Shown: positions 36,601-47,044, numbered from the stretch's first letter. The stretch: 64,000 nt of DNA from Henckelia pumila (GCF_033568475.1 NC_133121.1:434001-498000); one strand, 5' to 3'. Notes: generated by a model from the sequence alone, not told the origin. Numbers and translations are program-made.

Positions 36601-38793
36601 CCTTCAGTTTTATGGAGAGAAGGCAGCTCCAAGTGCCAATTTCATTCTCAATTTTAGGTTCTGTGGCAGACATCATAAAACAACTCATTGTTTAATAAAT
36701 AACTCAATCCACTTACCATTCATCCCACAATTGCAATGTTCGTTCCACTCCACTTTGTTCATTTAACAAGTGCAAAACCTGGCAAGTCGTAGCCTATAAA
36801 CAAACCTTAGCAGTTTTGAAAGAATGTATCAGTTACTCAGATCATGAGTACCTTGAAAGACATTTGAGGACCTAATAATTCAGCAGGTCTATGCCTTTCT
36901 GTTACCTGTGGAATGGATGTATCAGCAGACTCAATAACAATCTATTGCGGTTTTGGCATGGACAAGATGTTAATAAGAAAAGATACGTTGATGCATACCT
37001 CCAACACAAGAAAACTAACATCAGAGCCCATATTACAGTTTTTTCCTCCTGAGTCGTGTGTCAAACGATTTACAATATGATCAGCTTTGAGGGATCTCTC
37101 AGTACCTATCAATGTTCCACTATCTTTAGGAATCATGGGCTCAACAGAAATTACATCTTCTACTTGATCCAAAAGCTCAATCAATGCCTGCATACAAACA
37201 ACAAATTTAATGATTAGCATGTTATTTACGGTATCCACATCCACATCTAGAAACAAAACAATGGTCAAGAATCAAGATACTTCTTGAAGAAACGTGACAG
37301 TCTATTACTGAGAAATAAGCATCACCGAGAAATAAGCAGATGGGTGGAGTTTTAAAAAAATAAATGAAAAAGGGATTCAGAAGAAGCAAAAACCTTTTTA
37401 TTTTTCCATGTCCCCAGATGATCAGGGATTCCATTAGAATCTACATCTTTGGGAATCTGCATCACGGACACTCGAAAGATAAAGAAAATTTCGAAGCGAA
37501 TGAACACATTTATGTTAAGATTTAATCACCTTCTCCTGGCAACAAGACAGAGATGGCGGGGTAGTGAAAGGACTCTGAGTGTTCAGTTCTTCAGTTTTTA
37601 TGTTGTTATTTGTATTTTCACAACTTCTAGTACGATGTGCATCATCAGTTGAGTTAACCTTTCCCAAGGCAGCAATGTTTGAGCAAGTCAAAGATATTTC
37701 AGCTGCCTTGAGTGGTTGAGCAGGTAGCAGATTTTCAAGCTTTCCTGACATGCCAGACGATGTTTGCATCTAGCAAGAGGAACAATTTAATTATTTCTGG
37801 CCACAGGAGAACACGAATGAGGCAAAAAGATAACAAGTAATTCAGATACTCGCACCTTTTTCAGCGAACACTGCTGAAAATTCAGAGAATTAAACCTTGA
37901 AGAATCTCCCAATACCCTGATCTTTCCTGGTGAATGTTTAGACATCGCATGAAGCCTCTCATTTACTGGAGATATTCTCCATGTCACTTCATCTATTCCG
38001 TCATCCTGACTTTGCTTGATTAACTGCAACATGAGAAGAGAAAATTAAACCATATGAAACATTGTATGCACTAATGGAAGCCCCGGGACAAGGTGGAGCA
38101 GAAAATGCGGGTGAAATTATGCAACTGAATGAAAAGATGTATTGGGCTTAGACAATAGCAAACCGAGCGATTAGACAGTCTCTCCGTTCAGTTCTGCAAG
38201 ACTGTGTCAGTGTTCTCACTCGCATGTGGATTTTTTGTTGGAAATATAGCAATTGAACCTGTTCATGGGTGATTCAGGAGCACAAAAACTGGGACGAGCA
38301 GACATGATAATTTTGTACCAAGTAAAATCTTCCTAACAGCGAGAGAGTTTCTACTCATTAAAGTTCCTTCCTCGATAAGAATAGCAGTAAAGTAGATTTC
38401 AAACCAAGAAGTTGCAAAATAAATCAGATGGTTTCGTAGTGAGGGGATTATGATTACCATTCCAGGTGAAAATTTGAAACGCTTGACAGGCATGGATTTG
38501 GAGGCCTCGGGTGACATGTCATCCACCTCAGTCTTTGGATTTTCAGGAGCATTCTCAGCGTCTAAGTCAATGATGCAGCTTCCAGGCATGCTAGTTTCAG
38601 AAACAATGATAACTGATGTGTCGAAATCAGCCCCATTTCGCACGGGCGGCGGGTCGTGGGCGTTGTTCTGAGGAAGAATTTTCTGGGTCTGGGAGTGACG
38701 GTCGAAGAAGTGCTGGATCCCGAATTTGGAAGGCTGCGATAGCTGATTCGTTGATTTCTTGGGTGCTGAGCTGTTTTTCTTCCTGGGAGCCAT
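17557..38793 (-). CDS. DNA2: DNA replication ATP-dependent helicase/nuclease DNA2 (JHS1)
   Basis: A complete gene of 34 exons, all GT-AG and in phase: 38793-38458, 38023-37856, 37769-37530, 37456-37394, 37187-36999, 36905-36852, 36793-36717, 36042-35910, 35776-35666, 35540-35444, 35267-35185, 34694-34629, 32439-32284, 32177-32122, 31961-31904, 31828-31718, 31598-31542, 30952-30818, 30744-30502, 29788-29714, 29314-29196, 29116-29044, 28930-28826, 28694-28527, 27475-27406, 27325-27174, 26718-26641, 26539-26447, 26366-26229, 25902-25863, 25773-25700, 20098-19964, 18058-17939, 17715-17557. It encodes about 1343 residues. DNA2 cleaves 5' flaps in Okazaki-fragment maturation and resects DNA ends. 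An N-terminal KFGIQHFF resembles a PCNA-binding PIP box. The nuclease domain shows [10 protein letters not shown] and PLEFKTGRG. Its Fe-S cysteines are Cys427, 671, 674 and 680, the last three with the CxxCx5C spacing of DNA2. Helicase motifs are [10 protein letters not shown] (near 947), [36 protein letters not shown] and NVALTRAK. No interruption is seen. The 5.6-kb intron 31 holds a Ty1/copia element. Confidence 0.96.
18405..19403. mobile_element. hAT-like non-autonomous DNA transposon in DNA2 intron 32
   Basis: The outer ends form an inverted repeat of about 19 bp: TAGACCTGACAACAGTTCC at 18405, and at 19403 on the other strand TAGGCCTGACAATGGTTCT (15 of 19 match). The 8-bp flanks, GCCCTATG and AGCCTACG, agree at 5 of 8 positions, as expected for an old 8-bp hAT target duplication. 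Sub-terminal stretches near both ends carry AACCAAAACC/GGTTTGGTT-like words in opposite orientation. The centre (about 18650-19250) is extremely AT-rich and non-coding. No transposase is present. Confidence 0.6.
20481..20673 (+). repeat. 5' LTR of the Ty1/copia element
   Basis: It begins TGTTGAATATTC, ends TTTCTACA and is 193 bp long. By eye it differs from the 3' LTR by three substitutions and about 7 bp of indels, all in the last third of the indel-prone AT tract or nearby. It is short for an LTR but has the usual TG...CA ends. Confidence 0.95.
25118..25303 (+). repeat. 3' LTR of the Ty1/copia element
   Basis: A 186-bp direct repeat of the left LTR with TG...CA ends, directly preceded by the polypurine tract. 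About three substitutions separate the two LTRs (near 1.6 percent). At commonly used plant rates this means an insertion roughly one million years old or less. The estimate rests on a count by eye. Confidence 0.95.
32511..32704 (+). mobile_element. Short poly(A)-tailed retroposed insert (SINE/LINE 3' end) in DNA2 intron 12
   Basis: A 194-bp segment ends in TTATC followed by an A-run. It is flanked by a 23-bp direct repeat (32488-32510 and 32705-32727, two mismatches). A long target duplication plus a 3' A-tail is the signature of target-primed reverse transcription. The insert is too short to code and could be a SINE or a strongly 5'-truncated LINE. Its tail resembles that of the neighbouring insert at 33517. 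Confidence 0.7.
33257..33416. repeat. Two tandem copies of an 80-bp unit (DNA2 intron 12)
   Basis: Copies at 33257-33336 and 33337-33416 start ACTTCCCATAATTC and differ at only about two to three bases. This is a recent local duplication inside the intron, with no coding content. Confidence 0.9.
33517..33574 (+). mobile_element. 58-bp poly(A)-tailed retroposed insert with 24-bp target duplication
   Basis: A perfect 24-bp direct repeat (33493-33516 and 33575-33598, beginning GACATGTAG) brackets a 58-bp AT-rich segment ending TGATC plus eleven A. Perfect long duplications with an A-tail indicate target-primed reverse transcription, here of an extremely truncated LINE or SINE 3' end. The perfect duplication suggests a fairly recent event. 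Confidence 0.75.
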
Positions 38794-39385
38794 TCTTCTT
38801 CTTCTTCTTCTTCTTCTTCTTCAGTGGCGCTGGCTTCTCGACTTTTTCAGTTTCCCGCGTACTTGTTCGGTTCATCGCTACACTCACCGCGTAAGCTTTT
38901 CATTTCTCACTTTGGGCCAGCTTGGCTCTACACTGGAATGGGCCAGTTTTACACTGGACGGCCCATGATGTCTAATAGATATCTGCTATATAAAAAGTTC
39001 GCTTTTATTCTCGTTTAATTAATTTGATCTCGTGATGATGATTGTACTTGTGCTCATCGTATTTGAATTTATACATGTATATTTTTTGCTTTCAATTGTT
39101 AAATTTTGGTGTTGAGAAATATTTTCCCCGCCTCAACATTTCACATGAAAATATGGTATATAAATTTTCTATTTTTTTTAGAATCAATAAAATCAAAATT
39201 GTTTTCTATTTTGTTTTTTTTTATGATGATTGCATCCATGTAACGCCATTTTTTTAGGACATATATAATAATAAAAAACAAAGGGTTCAATAATTTTTGA
39301 TAAGAAATGGGCTTGAAAGTCAAAAGCCCAAAGAGTTTCTGTAACCGATAATTCACTCAGCCGAAAAGGAGGAAGAGGAGGAGAA
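38794..39385. promoter_or_regulatory. Short bidirectional upstream region, DNA2 (-) and L18-like (+)
   Basis: Only about 590 bp separate the two divergent start codons. Directly upstream of the DNA2 ATG, in its likely 5' UTR, is a run of about eight GAA trinucleotides on the DNA2 strand (38797-38820). Both plant genes therefore share promoter DNA. The middle is AT-rich, and no specific site is claimed. Confidence 0.6.
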
Positions 39386-39570
39386 ATGGCGGCTTCCAAT
39401 ATATCTTCTACTGCACCATTCTGTTTCCCTCTATCCTCTGACCTATTCGGGGGTGGAAGACAAGGACCCACTTCTCTTTCATGGACTTGTTCTCTTCCAA
39501 ACATCAAAATCGACTCCCGTCGTTCATTTCCTGCAAGTCGCAATCTTTCTCAGGTTTGATTTTACTCGAT

Positions 39571-39611
<41 letters not shown>

Positions 39612-40064
39612 TGATGTGTAATTGGTTTGTTGAGTTGATATATATATATGGTAACTTGTGTGTAGGGATTTGTGATCGAAGCAGCAGCTTGGACTAGGAG
39701 ATCCCGTAGTGAAGCTGCCAAGAAACCCAACAGGAAATCATGGAAACAGAGGACAGATATGTACATGAGACCCTTCTTGCTCAACGTCTTCTTTTCAAAA
39801 CGCTTTGTCCATGCCAAAGTGATGCATCGAGGAACTAGCAAAGTCATATCAGTCGCCACCACAAACGCCAAGGATCTCAGGAACACCTTGCCTTCCCTCA
39901 CGGACAACGAAGCCTGCAGGGTCATCGGCAAGCTCATTGCCGACCGATCCAAAGAAGCCGATGTGTTTGCCATGTCGTACGACCTCAAGATGAACCAACG
40001 TGTCGAGGGAAGGCTTGCAATTGTTCTTGATACTATCCAGGCCAATGGTATCATATTTGTTTAA
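39386..40064 (+). CDS. Ribosomal L18p/L5e-family protein, probably plastid-targeted
   Basis: Two exons, 39386-39553 and 39666-40064, joined in phase 0 by a GT-AG intron that carries an (AT)n run (39573-39609). They give 188 residues. The N-terminus (MAASNISSTAPF, then Ser- and Arg-rich with no acidic residue for about 20 positions) looks like a plastid or mitochondrial transit peptide. The rest matches the uL18-type fold: RPFLLNVFFSKRFVHAKVMH, STNAKDLR-like VATTNAKDLRN, EACRVIGKLIADRSKEADV, and a C-terminal RVEGRLAIVLDTIQANGI. uL18 binds 5S rRNA in the large subunit. This divergent plant paralog (similar to Arabidopsis At1g14205) may be an organellar ribosome component or may do something else. 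Confidence 0.8.
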
Positions 40065-40084
40065 ACATAATTCAATTAATTAGA

Positions 40085-40310
40085 TGTTCCAAGGGTTGGT
40101 GTTTTTGGCCTTAATTTGTTTGCTACTGTAGGAGGGGCTTCTTTGCATATTGAACAAGATAGATTTATATGGTATGGTACTATGGTATATCATTTTGTTT
40201 AATCATTGTATGGTATGGTACGGTATCATTCAATTTACATGTAGCAAGGGTGTTTTTGGCCATTGTTTGGAACTGCAGTTGCTTTGCATATTCTACAAGA
40301 TAGATTCTAC
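40085..40310 (+). repeat. Two diverged direct copies of a ~70-85 bp unit
   Basis: Both units (about 40085-40170 and 40235-40310) carry the words CAAGGGT, GTGTTTTTGGCC, CTTTGCATATT and ACAAGATAGATT in the same order. A TATGGTATGGTAC-type stretch lies between them. They sit just past the L18-like stop codon and probably fall in its 3' UTR or flank. Confidence 0.6.
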
Positions 40311-42904
40311 TCAACTAAACACAATTAACAAACCTTTCTCTGTAAAACACCATACATAGATAAATAGATAGATAGCCCGTGACTCAGGAACCGTGCATGA
40401 TTTTAATGTTAAAACCACAAATAACTTGTGAAACCAAGTTAAAAATATATTCATCGAAGATCTGATGGTTGTTTAATGTCCTCGCTGATTTGATAATATT
40501 CAAATAATGAATTTGAACTTAAATATATCCTTGTTGCACACCAACAACTGTTGTCATCAGGAAACAGGAATTTGGTACCACAATTTCGCTTGCCTCATTC
40601 AAAAGTATCGCAGCAATTCTATTTGCTTGTTGCTGGTAGTGTTTGCAGACGAAAAACATACGAGCCATGGAGTTTCGAGAGCTCTTAAATCGTACTAAAC
40701 AATCCATGGTAACTTCCCCCCTCCTCCAGATTTTTCCAACTCATTCTAACTTTGTCACATTCCACTGCTCTCCCAAACTCTCACGTAACTGAAATAACAT
40801 ATATAGAATCCAGTAATTAGCTGCACTAATAAATAGAAGTTGCACTAATAATAAAAGGCAAAGATCAATATTTGACGGAATGTATAGCTTAAGATAGCAA
40901 AGCTGTGACCTCTCTGGTCCAAGGGATGTGGCAGGTAAAGATCACCAAAGGCAGCTAAAGAGCCAATGGCTGTCATTATTATTCGTTGCATCCATTGCTA
41001 GAATATCTTTTTGATAAGAGATTGCTACTAGAACATCTTAACACAGCAGAATTTGGATTCCTGTCGATCTGCGGAATTCGGATTCCTGTCGATCAGCGTT
41101 TCTGAGGTATTTCTTCCCTAATTCGGCGAAAACTTCTTTCAGCATTGTTGTTGGACTTTATAGCTTTGGGTCGAGGAACTTTCCTTCATATCTCCCCTTT
41201 CTTCTTTGTATACATTATTTGATGCAAATCGTTCCATTGCATTGCTGCTACATAATATTATGTAGTTATTTGTTTATAACAATTGGTTTTGTGGGCTCGT
41301 ATCATAACATATTGATTCACTTTTACTTGCACGATTTGTCCACGGGGCCTTTAGAGATTGGCCTAATTCTAGTATTTTCTTCTGGGAAATAATAAATTTT
41401 CAGCTTAAATCTACTCAAGTGCTTACTTTCCAGTGAAGCAAACCCGTCATTTTCATCCATGTGTCCTTTATACTTTCCTTGAGGTGCATTATATCGTCGA
41501 TTCAAGCACAAGAATTAGGAACTTTGTTTTATAATTAATTTATTTACTTTTATGTGCAGCAAGAGGTATTACATAATCCGCTCAAAAGTTGGAATTTGCA
41601 TAACAAAAGATCCCACTGCGTAGTTAATTCTTGCGTCTCAATAGAGATGTCAGGCTCATTTTCTCCCATTCTACCTCGAACACATAATTGCAAGCTCCCC
41701 ATCCAATTTCCGAGCACTTAACATATTCCACTCACCATAACTTGATTCCCATCTCTTGCCCAAAGTTGCTACTTTGCACATGTATTTATTTGAATGGAAG
41801 AGATTTGATTAGATTAGTTATCTACAGTCAAAATTTGTAGTGGGAAGTAAAAGCGAAGATCAATCCGTAGTTTTTGTCTAAAATTCCAAATTTTTTTTGA
41901 ATGAATTAATTGCCTGAACATTATTTAGCCTATATGCAAGTCTTTCTGAAAAACTCAGTACTTAAAGTTTTTTATTTTTCCCATTTGTATTATCAGTTTG
42001 GCTATTTGAATCAAATTTGTTATTTCATTTATCCTAAACTGTCAGCTACGATGTTGAAACTATTGAAGAACATGAAGAAGCTCCACTTTAGAAAGTTCAG
42101 CTCCTTTTCCGAGAAGGAAATGCCTTGTCCGAAGACGAAGTCTGCATCAGTTGATACCACCAAGGAAGGGTACAAAACAGATGAGCGGGGCCAACCAGAT
42201 TTGAGCATAGCCGATGTAGTTAACTTATCTTGTGCCTTTGCCCTGGGGTATTATGCTGACGACTTATTTTCATTTTTCAAATAAGTAAAGGATGATGAAA
42301 GTCCAAGAAGTTGAAAACTTAGAGAGTTGAAAGGATGAAAAGTTACTGCTTCTGTTGGTAAATCTTAATTATGTTATGTTTCATTTGCTGTGTTTCGACT
42401 CTGATAATGTGTCGTCCACTTTTTTAGTAAATAATTTGACTTATCTAATTTTGTTTTATTTGGTTTGTGAGTGAAAACACTGTTTTGCATGATTGTTATT
42501 GTTTTTTACCCATTAAAAAAGAACCATTAAAATTCTAGGAAGAGCCTATATTCAATTCCAAACCATTCATTTACTCAGTGGCATCAAAACGTACTTGAAA
42601 TTTAAATAATTACATTTTTATATATAGAAATTAAGTAAATTCGGGTATTAATCAAGTCATTCTCTTATATTGTTCTTGAGATAAAATCTATAACTTTTGT
42701 TCAAAATATAAAATAAAAAAATAATTGCATCCTGAAAATATATATTGCTCCTTAACCAAAGGGCTAAAATATGAGCAATGGTTTGCTTTCCAAGAGCAAT
42801 TGCCGATAAAACCTCATATATACAGTAGATTTTGATCAATTATTGTTGTGGGAAGAAAACAAAGTTCGAACCAAATGATTAAAAAAATATTTCGAAATGT
42901 TCAA
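40311..42904. other. Gene-poor stretch; one small candidate frame
   Basis: No conserved gene is recognised. The best candidate is 42051-42284 on the plus strand, 77 codons starting MLKLLKNMKKLHFRKFSSF. It is Lys-rich at the N-terminus with a hydrophobic C-terminal part (NLSCAFALGYYADDLF). It has no known domain and weak support. Minus-strand frames at 40519-40707 and 41323-41511 also lack recognisable domains. Confidence 0.4.
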
Positions 42905-43205
42905 TAGGATGAGTAAACAAATACATGTAGAAAAACGAATATGCGGAGTATAATTAAAACAAAAATATTCTCAATTTTTTTTTTGAAATACGTACAAGGG
43001 TCTGCACTAAATCTATTGTTTCCAAGGCTTGTGATATAGTAATCAAGTCTCTTGTACCAACACTTTGGCACATGTTTGAGATCGTACACAGATTTATTCA
43101 ACATGTAAACCAAGTTTTATTTTCATTTTTATGCAAAACCTTTTGGCTGAAGCAAATATATTTCTTCTTCAAGGTCGCCAGAAAGAAATGGTGTCTTCAC
43201 ATCTA
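42905..43205 (-). mobile_element. Fossil fragment of a Ty1/copia reverse transcriptase
   Basis: On the minus strand the translation carries copia reverse-transcriptase landmarks in family order: an IDVKTPFLSGDLEEEIYL-like block, then a QPKGF block, then the SVYDLKHVPKCWYKR block and the DPCTYFKK block. Only this part of pol remains. No LTR or target duplication is seen, so it is an old, broken fragment unrelated in position to the element at 20481. Confidence 0.75.
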
Positions 43206-43364
43206 TGAGACCGTCTCATCCTTGATACGGGTCAATCATACTCATATTTAAAATAATAAGTAATATTTTTGGCATAAAAAGTAGTACTTTTTAATGGGTG
43301 ACCCAAATAGAAAATCTGTCTCACACAATTAACCCGTTAAACCGTCTCATAGAAGTGTTTGTCT
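43205..43364. repeat. GAGACGGTCTC-type repeat, copy 1
   Basis: It starts with TGAGACCGTCTCA and ends with AACCGTCTCATAGAAG. Between them come TATTTTTGGCATAAAAAGTA and CTGTCTCACACAATTAA. The same word order occurs in two other copies (47045-47164 and 48108-48204). It is probably an old MITE family common in this genome, abutting the copia fragment. Confidence 0.55.
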
Positions 43365-43497
43365 AATGTTAATATGATAAAATAAATGTCACAAAAAACC
43401 AAAAGTTTATTTTTAATGTATTGATGTTGTAAGTTACTGATATTGTAAACATGAAATTTATTAATATTGAAATAAAAGTTTGTTGATATTACAAACT

Positions 43498-43760
43498 TAA
43501 ATTTTTGGCATTGGCGCGCCCAATTCAATGTGCACGCCTGCGCAGCCCCTGAAGCATTCCAGTCAAATATTTCGAACCTCATGCGCGCCCGCCTTGATTT
43601 ACAGAGCGCGTGCGCCGTTTGATTCCCTGTTTATGCGAACTCCATGCACGCGCGTCCCATCCAACTGAGCGCCCGCGCGCCCTGGCTACACTCTCTAACC
43701 CAAAGTGCGAACAAAAGGCGCGCCCACCCCACCTACTGAGCGCCCGCCCCGTTTCTTTTT
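43498..43760. other. GC-rich patch rich in GCGCGCC and GCCCGCG words
   Basis: Within strongly AT-rich surroundings, these 260 bp contain many GC runs (GGCGCGCC, CGCCCGCGCGCC, GGCGCGCCC, GAGCGCCCGC) recurring every 30-60 bp. A plus-strand frame at 43610-43852 is an artefact of the composition. It lies upstream of the retroelement-type fragment at 43860-44746, so it may be the untranslated leader or LTR of that old element. Confidence 0.5.
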
Positions 43761-43859
43761 ATGTCATATATTCGATGATTCCTTCCTTTCATTTATTCGC
43801 TTTGGCCAAATTTCTCTCTACCCGACTTCTCTCCAACCTTATTCCATCTTAACGCCGCC

Positions 43860-44746
43860 TGTTCTTCTGATTTTCAGAATTTAAATCTCGGCTATCCCGT
43901 CTCATCCTCTCATACATCTAGCCTCCATCTTTTTTACCATAATCTTCTCGAGGCGGACCGTTGTTACCAAGTTACACAGGGACGCTAAGGATACTTGGAT
44001 TTCTGGTTAGTTCAAAGGTTGGAGTTGCTGCTTTGTCCATAATTCTATCACGATCCGGAGTAAGTTCTTCATTGTTGAGATTTCAAATTTTGATTTGTGT
44101 CGTGATTATACGGGATGTCAGTCTAGTGCCATTGGAGGGGGTTGTCGTGTTGTTTGATTAAAAACATTGAGGAGTGGCGATTGATTCGGAGTTTGTGGAG
44201 TTTTGTGGTAACTTCAGTCAAGTTTGGGGGGAGAAATTGTGTGGCATATCTGTCAATATTTGTTGGAAGTACATCCTAGGTGTTTGACGAATGGCTCCTA
44301 AGAAAAATTTGAAATCTGGTGCTTCTTAGTCTGCTTCTGTTCCTGCTCAAGAAAACCAGCGTTTTTGGAATGACACTGCGGGGAAACATTAACAACGGTG
44401 GTTAGGGAAGAATATTTTACCCGAGAGGGGTTTTGACATGTCCATGGGGTTTGAGCCAGGTCCGTTCGTGAGTTTTATCCGCAAGTTCTATTCCAATTTG
44501 AAAGTCAAACATGTGCAATTTAAAGTACTAGTTCGTGAGAAGCTGGTCCCGTTTGACGATCACACTATCAATATCCTTTATGACCTTCCACCGGTGTTCC
44601 ACGATGAATTTGTGGAGTATAAAAATAATGAAGTGAATTATGTGGCGATTTTGAGCCGAATTTGTATTCCGGGAGCCGAATGGAGGTTGGGACGTGATTG
44701 CCTGTTGGTTTATGTATTTATTTTTATAAATTTTTTAATACAGTAG
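43860..44746 (+). mobile_element. Fossil fragment of a plant retroelement with the 'putative plant transposon protein' domain
   Basis: The stretch starts a frame MAPKKNLKSGAS near 44291, then continues RGFDMS, PGPFVSFIRKFYSNLK, VREKLVPFDDHTINILYDLP and IPGAEWRLGRD. This pattern (FYxNL, then RGKxVxFxxxTIN, then LP) matches a domain found in many plant LTR-retroelement polyproteins and derived proteins. No LTRs, polymerase or integrase are found nearby, and the copy is broken and 3'-truncated. Family identification is from memory of the motif order. Confidence 0.55.
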
Positions 44747-45073
44747 AATTATAATTAAATTAATGCACAACACACACATATATATATAATGAATGTTCAT
44801 TGAGTGAATACATTAAATCATTAAAAATAGTTTATTATTACTTTCAATTCTATGACAATAAAATCTTATTAAAACTTATGATTTTTATATGTATAGCATG
44901 ATAATTTTATTAAGAAATTTCATAACTATAATTTGAAATATTAGAATTTTTAGATTAGAAGTTATAAAATAAAGATAATTATATTTAATATATTTTTAAA
45001 AAACATTTTTGTCAATTATATAATAAAATATTAATTTTTATTTTATCAAATAAATCTATAGCAATATTTGTTA

Positions 45074-45245
45074 TCTATACTATTATATAAAAGTTAAGGA
45101 CACCAAAATTTGTTATTTCATAATTACCCTTTCATATCAACTACCAACTAAATCTCTTCCACTCCTTCACGTTTTATTTTAAAAAATATATATAAATATA
45201 AACAATTTTTCTTTTACACATGCAAAACATGTCATTTTTCGCTAG
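45074..45245 (+). mobile_element. Mini-Helitron, 172 bp, non-autonomous with both termini
   Basis: It starts TCTATACTATTATATAAAAG, the typical 5' end of plant Helitrons, directly after a host A. It ends with the hairpin ACATG-CAAAA-CATGT (about 45218-45232) followed by CTAG (45242-45245) and a host T. Insertion between A and T without a target duplication, together with both termini, makes this a clean minimal Helitron. There is no coding content. It must have been mobilised by proteins encoded elsewhere. The 3' hairpin differs from that of the Helitron ending at 6871. Confidence 0.82.
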
Positions 45246-46024
45246 TTATTATTATTTTTCATCATTTTTGTGGCGTAAAAGTTCTACTATTTAAAAATTA
45301 AATAAATTTGTATAGTTTATTACAGTTAATTGTATAAATTATGTAATAAAAATTTTAAAAAAAATCATCTCAAAAATTTCGCCGGCCAAAATTTTTAAAA
45401 AAATATGGATTTTCCAATATTTTACGTTTTGATTTCATATTATAAAAAAGTTTAATAAAAAAATTAAAGGGGAAAAAGGAAATAAACGAGGGAAATGAAT
45501 CCATTCAAATTTTTGGGTTCAAGAAAAGATAATTCTAGACATTTTATGATTGTACCTTGAACTTTAAAATTTGTACTTTAATGACTTTCATGGAGTCATT
45601 CAAAGTCTTTTGGAAATTTAAATATCTATGGACTTTTATAGAGTACTTTTTAAAAGTTATAGTTGAATACCTATTGACTTTTAAATTCCACAAGACTCTT
45701 TAAAAAAGTCATGATTTCTCCTACTTTGAATACACAGTTTAATCGATTAGTTTTTAATTAAAAAAAAAACAATTGAAATCAAATAGAATAAGCCGATTAG
45801 AAATTTTTTGAAATTCAAAATTAAATTTTACTACACCAAACATTTGAATTTAATCGGTTTGTCGAGTTAGTTTGGTTTGAATAACATGATAAAACAAGGA
45901 CCTATAATTGAGGAGATAAAAAAATTGAAATTTCAGGATAAATAGTATAATGTGATAAAATTTATGGTATTTGGTGTGATTTTAATCAACTCAAATATTT
46001 TTAAATATTTTAAACGGCAAAGCA

Positions 46025-46160
46025 GTCCAATCGTCAATGAGAATCGAACTCGTGACCTTGGTTTTGATGTTAATTTTATGATCGAGCGTTTGTCGTTTCA
46101 CCAAAAGCTTTAGCGATTGGTGCAACTCAAATCTTTTAAATCACACATCACCCAAACGTA
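46025..46160 (-). repeat. tRNA-like / SINE-head-like stretch (weak)
   Basis: Read on the minus strand, the stretch contains TAAAGCTTTTGGTG (A-box-like) and about 70 bases later GAGTTCGATTCTC, a good RNA polymerase III B-box. The T-arm can fold as five pairs with one mismatch around TTCGATT. No acceptor stem or full cloverleaf is found, so it is not called as a tRNA gene. A tRNA-derived SINE relic is the likeliest explanation. Confidence 0.3.
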
Positions 46161-46973
46161 ATGGTTCGATCGCTTTACCAATAGGAACATTCCCACATAT
46201 TGTTTCTAAATGACCAAAATATCGTAGACTGGAAAATAATTTAATAACAATAATATTAAAAAAATTAATAATAAACTAGTAGGACTATATAATTATAGTT
46301 TAATTAAAAACGATAATAAATAATATGATGATGAATGATGATGTTAATAATTTATTGATATTAAAATCAATAATTTATTCATTAATATCAATTGTATTTT
46401 GTTTTTTCTTTACTCTGATTTCTTTGAGGCATTATACTCTGCAATTTTACTCTCACACTAATAATATATTCTTAGATCAGTGACTAAATTCTTGTTATTT
46501 TAATTATTCTTATTATTATATTTTTATTTTTATTAATTCATTTCTTACTATTACTTATTAATCTTATTACGATTCTTGTCGTTTCTAGACATTAGTGTCG
46601 ATAAATTTATTTCTCATCATGTAATTGTTATTCTTAAAATAATATTTTTAAATTATTTTATATTATAATTTATTTAATATGTCTTAATTATTACTTCATT
46701 TTTATATTGGTTATTAATGTTTTACTTTTTGTATAATTCAAAAATAATATCATATTTTTTGACGCAATAATATTATTTGAAAAACAAGAAATAATAAAAT
46801 CTTGAGCGGTGAATCGTTAATCAGGGTTGACGATTTTAATAATTATATTATATAATTTATATTTTTAAAAAATGTAACTTTATATTTTATTAGATTAAAT
46901 TTTATATTTTAAGATTGAATTTCTAATTAACCCGCATATTTCCGTTTTCTCTCTATAAGAAGTAGTGTAAATA

Positions 46974-46974
46974 A

Positions 46975-47043
<69 letters not shown>
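46974..47043. repeat. (AAT)n microsatellite, about 23 units
   Basis: A pure AAT trinucleotide run of about 70 bp, the longest perfect simple repeat in the window. It is probably length-polymorphic. The poly-Tyr frame across it on the other strand is an artefact. Confidence 0.97.

Positions 47044-47044
<1 letters not shown>

Larger units (their letters stand above)
44747..46973. other. AT-rich gene-free stretch
   Basis: Apart from the mini-Helitron (45074-45245) and the tRNA-like stretch (46025-46160), I see no gene. Around 45560-45720 there are repeated GACTTT...AAAGTC words in both orientations that could form a weak hairpin, possibly another degraded MITE. Confidence 0.5.

Noticed and set aside
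41323-41511. 62-codon minus-strand frame
   Set aside because: No recognisable family or exon context.
43610-43852. 80-codon frame in the GC-rich patch
   Set aside because: It is produced by repeated GC-rich words; no known domain.
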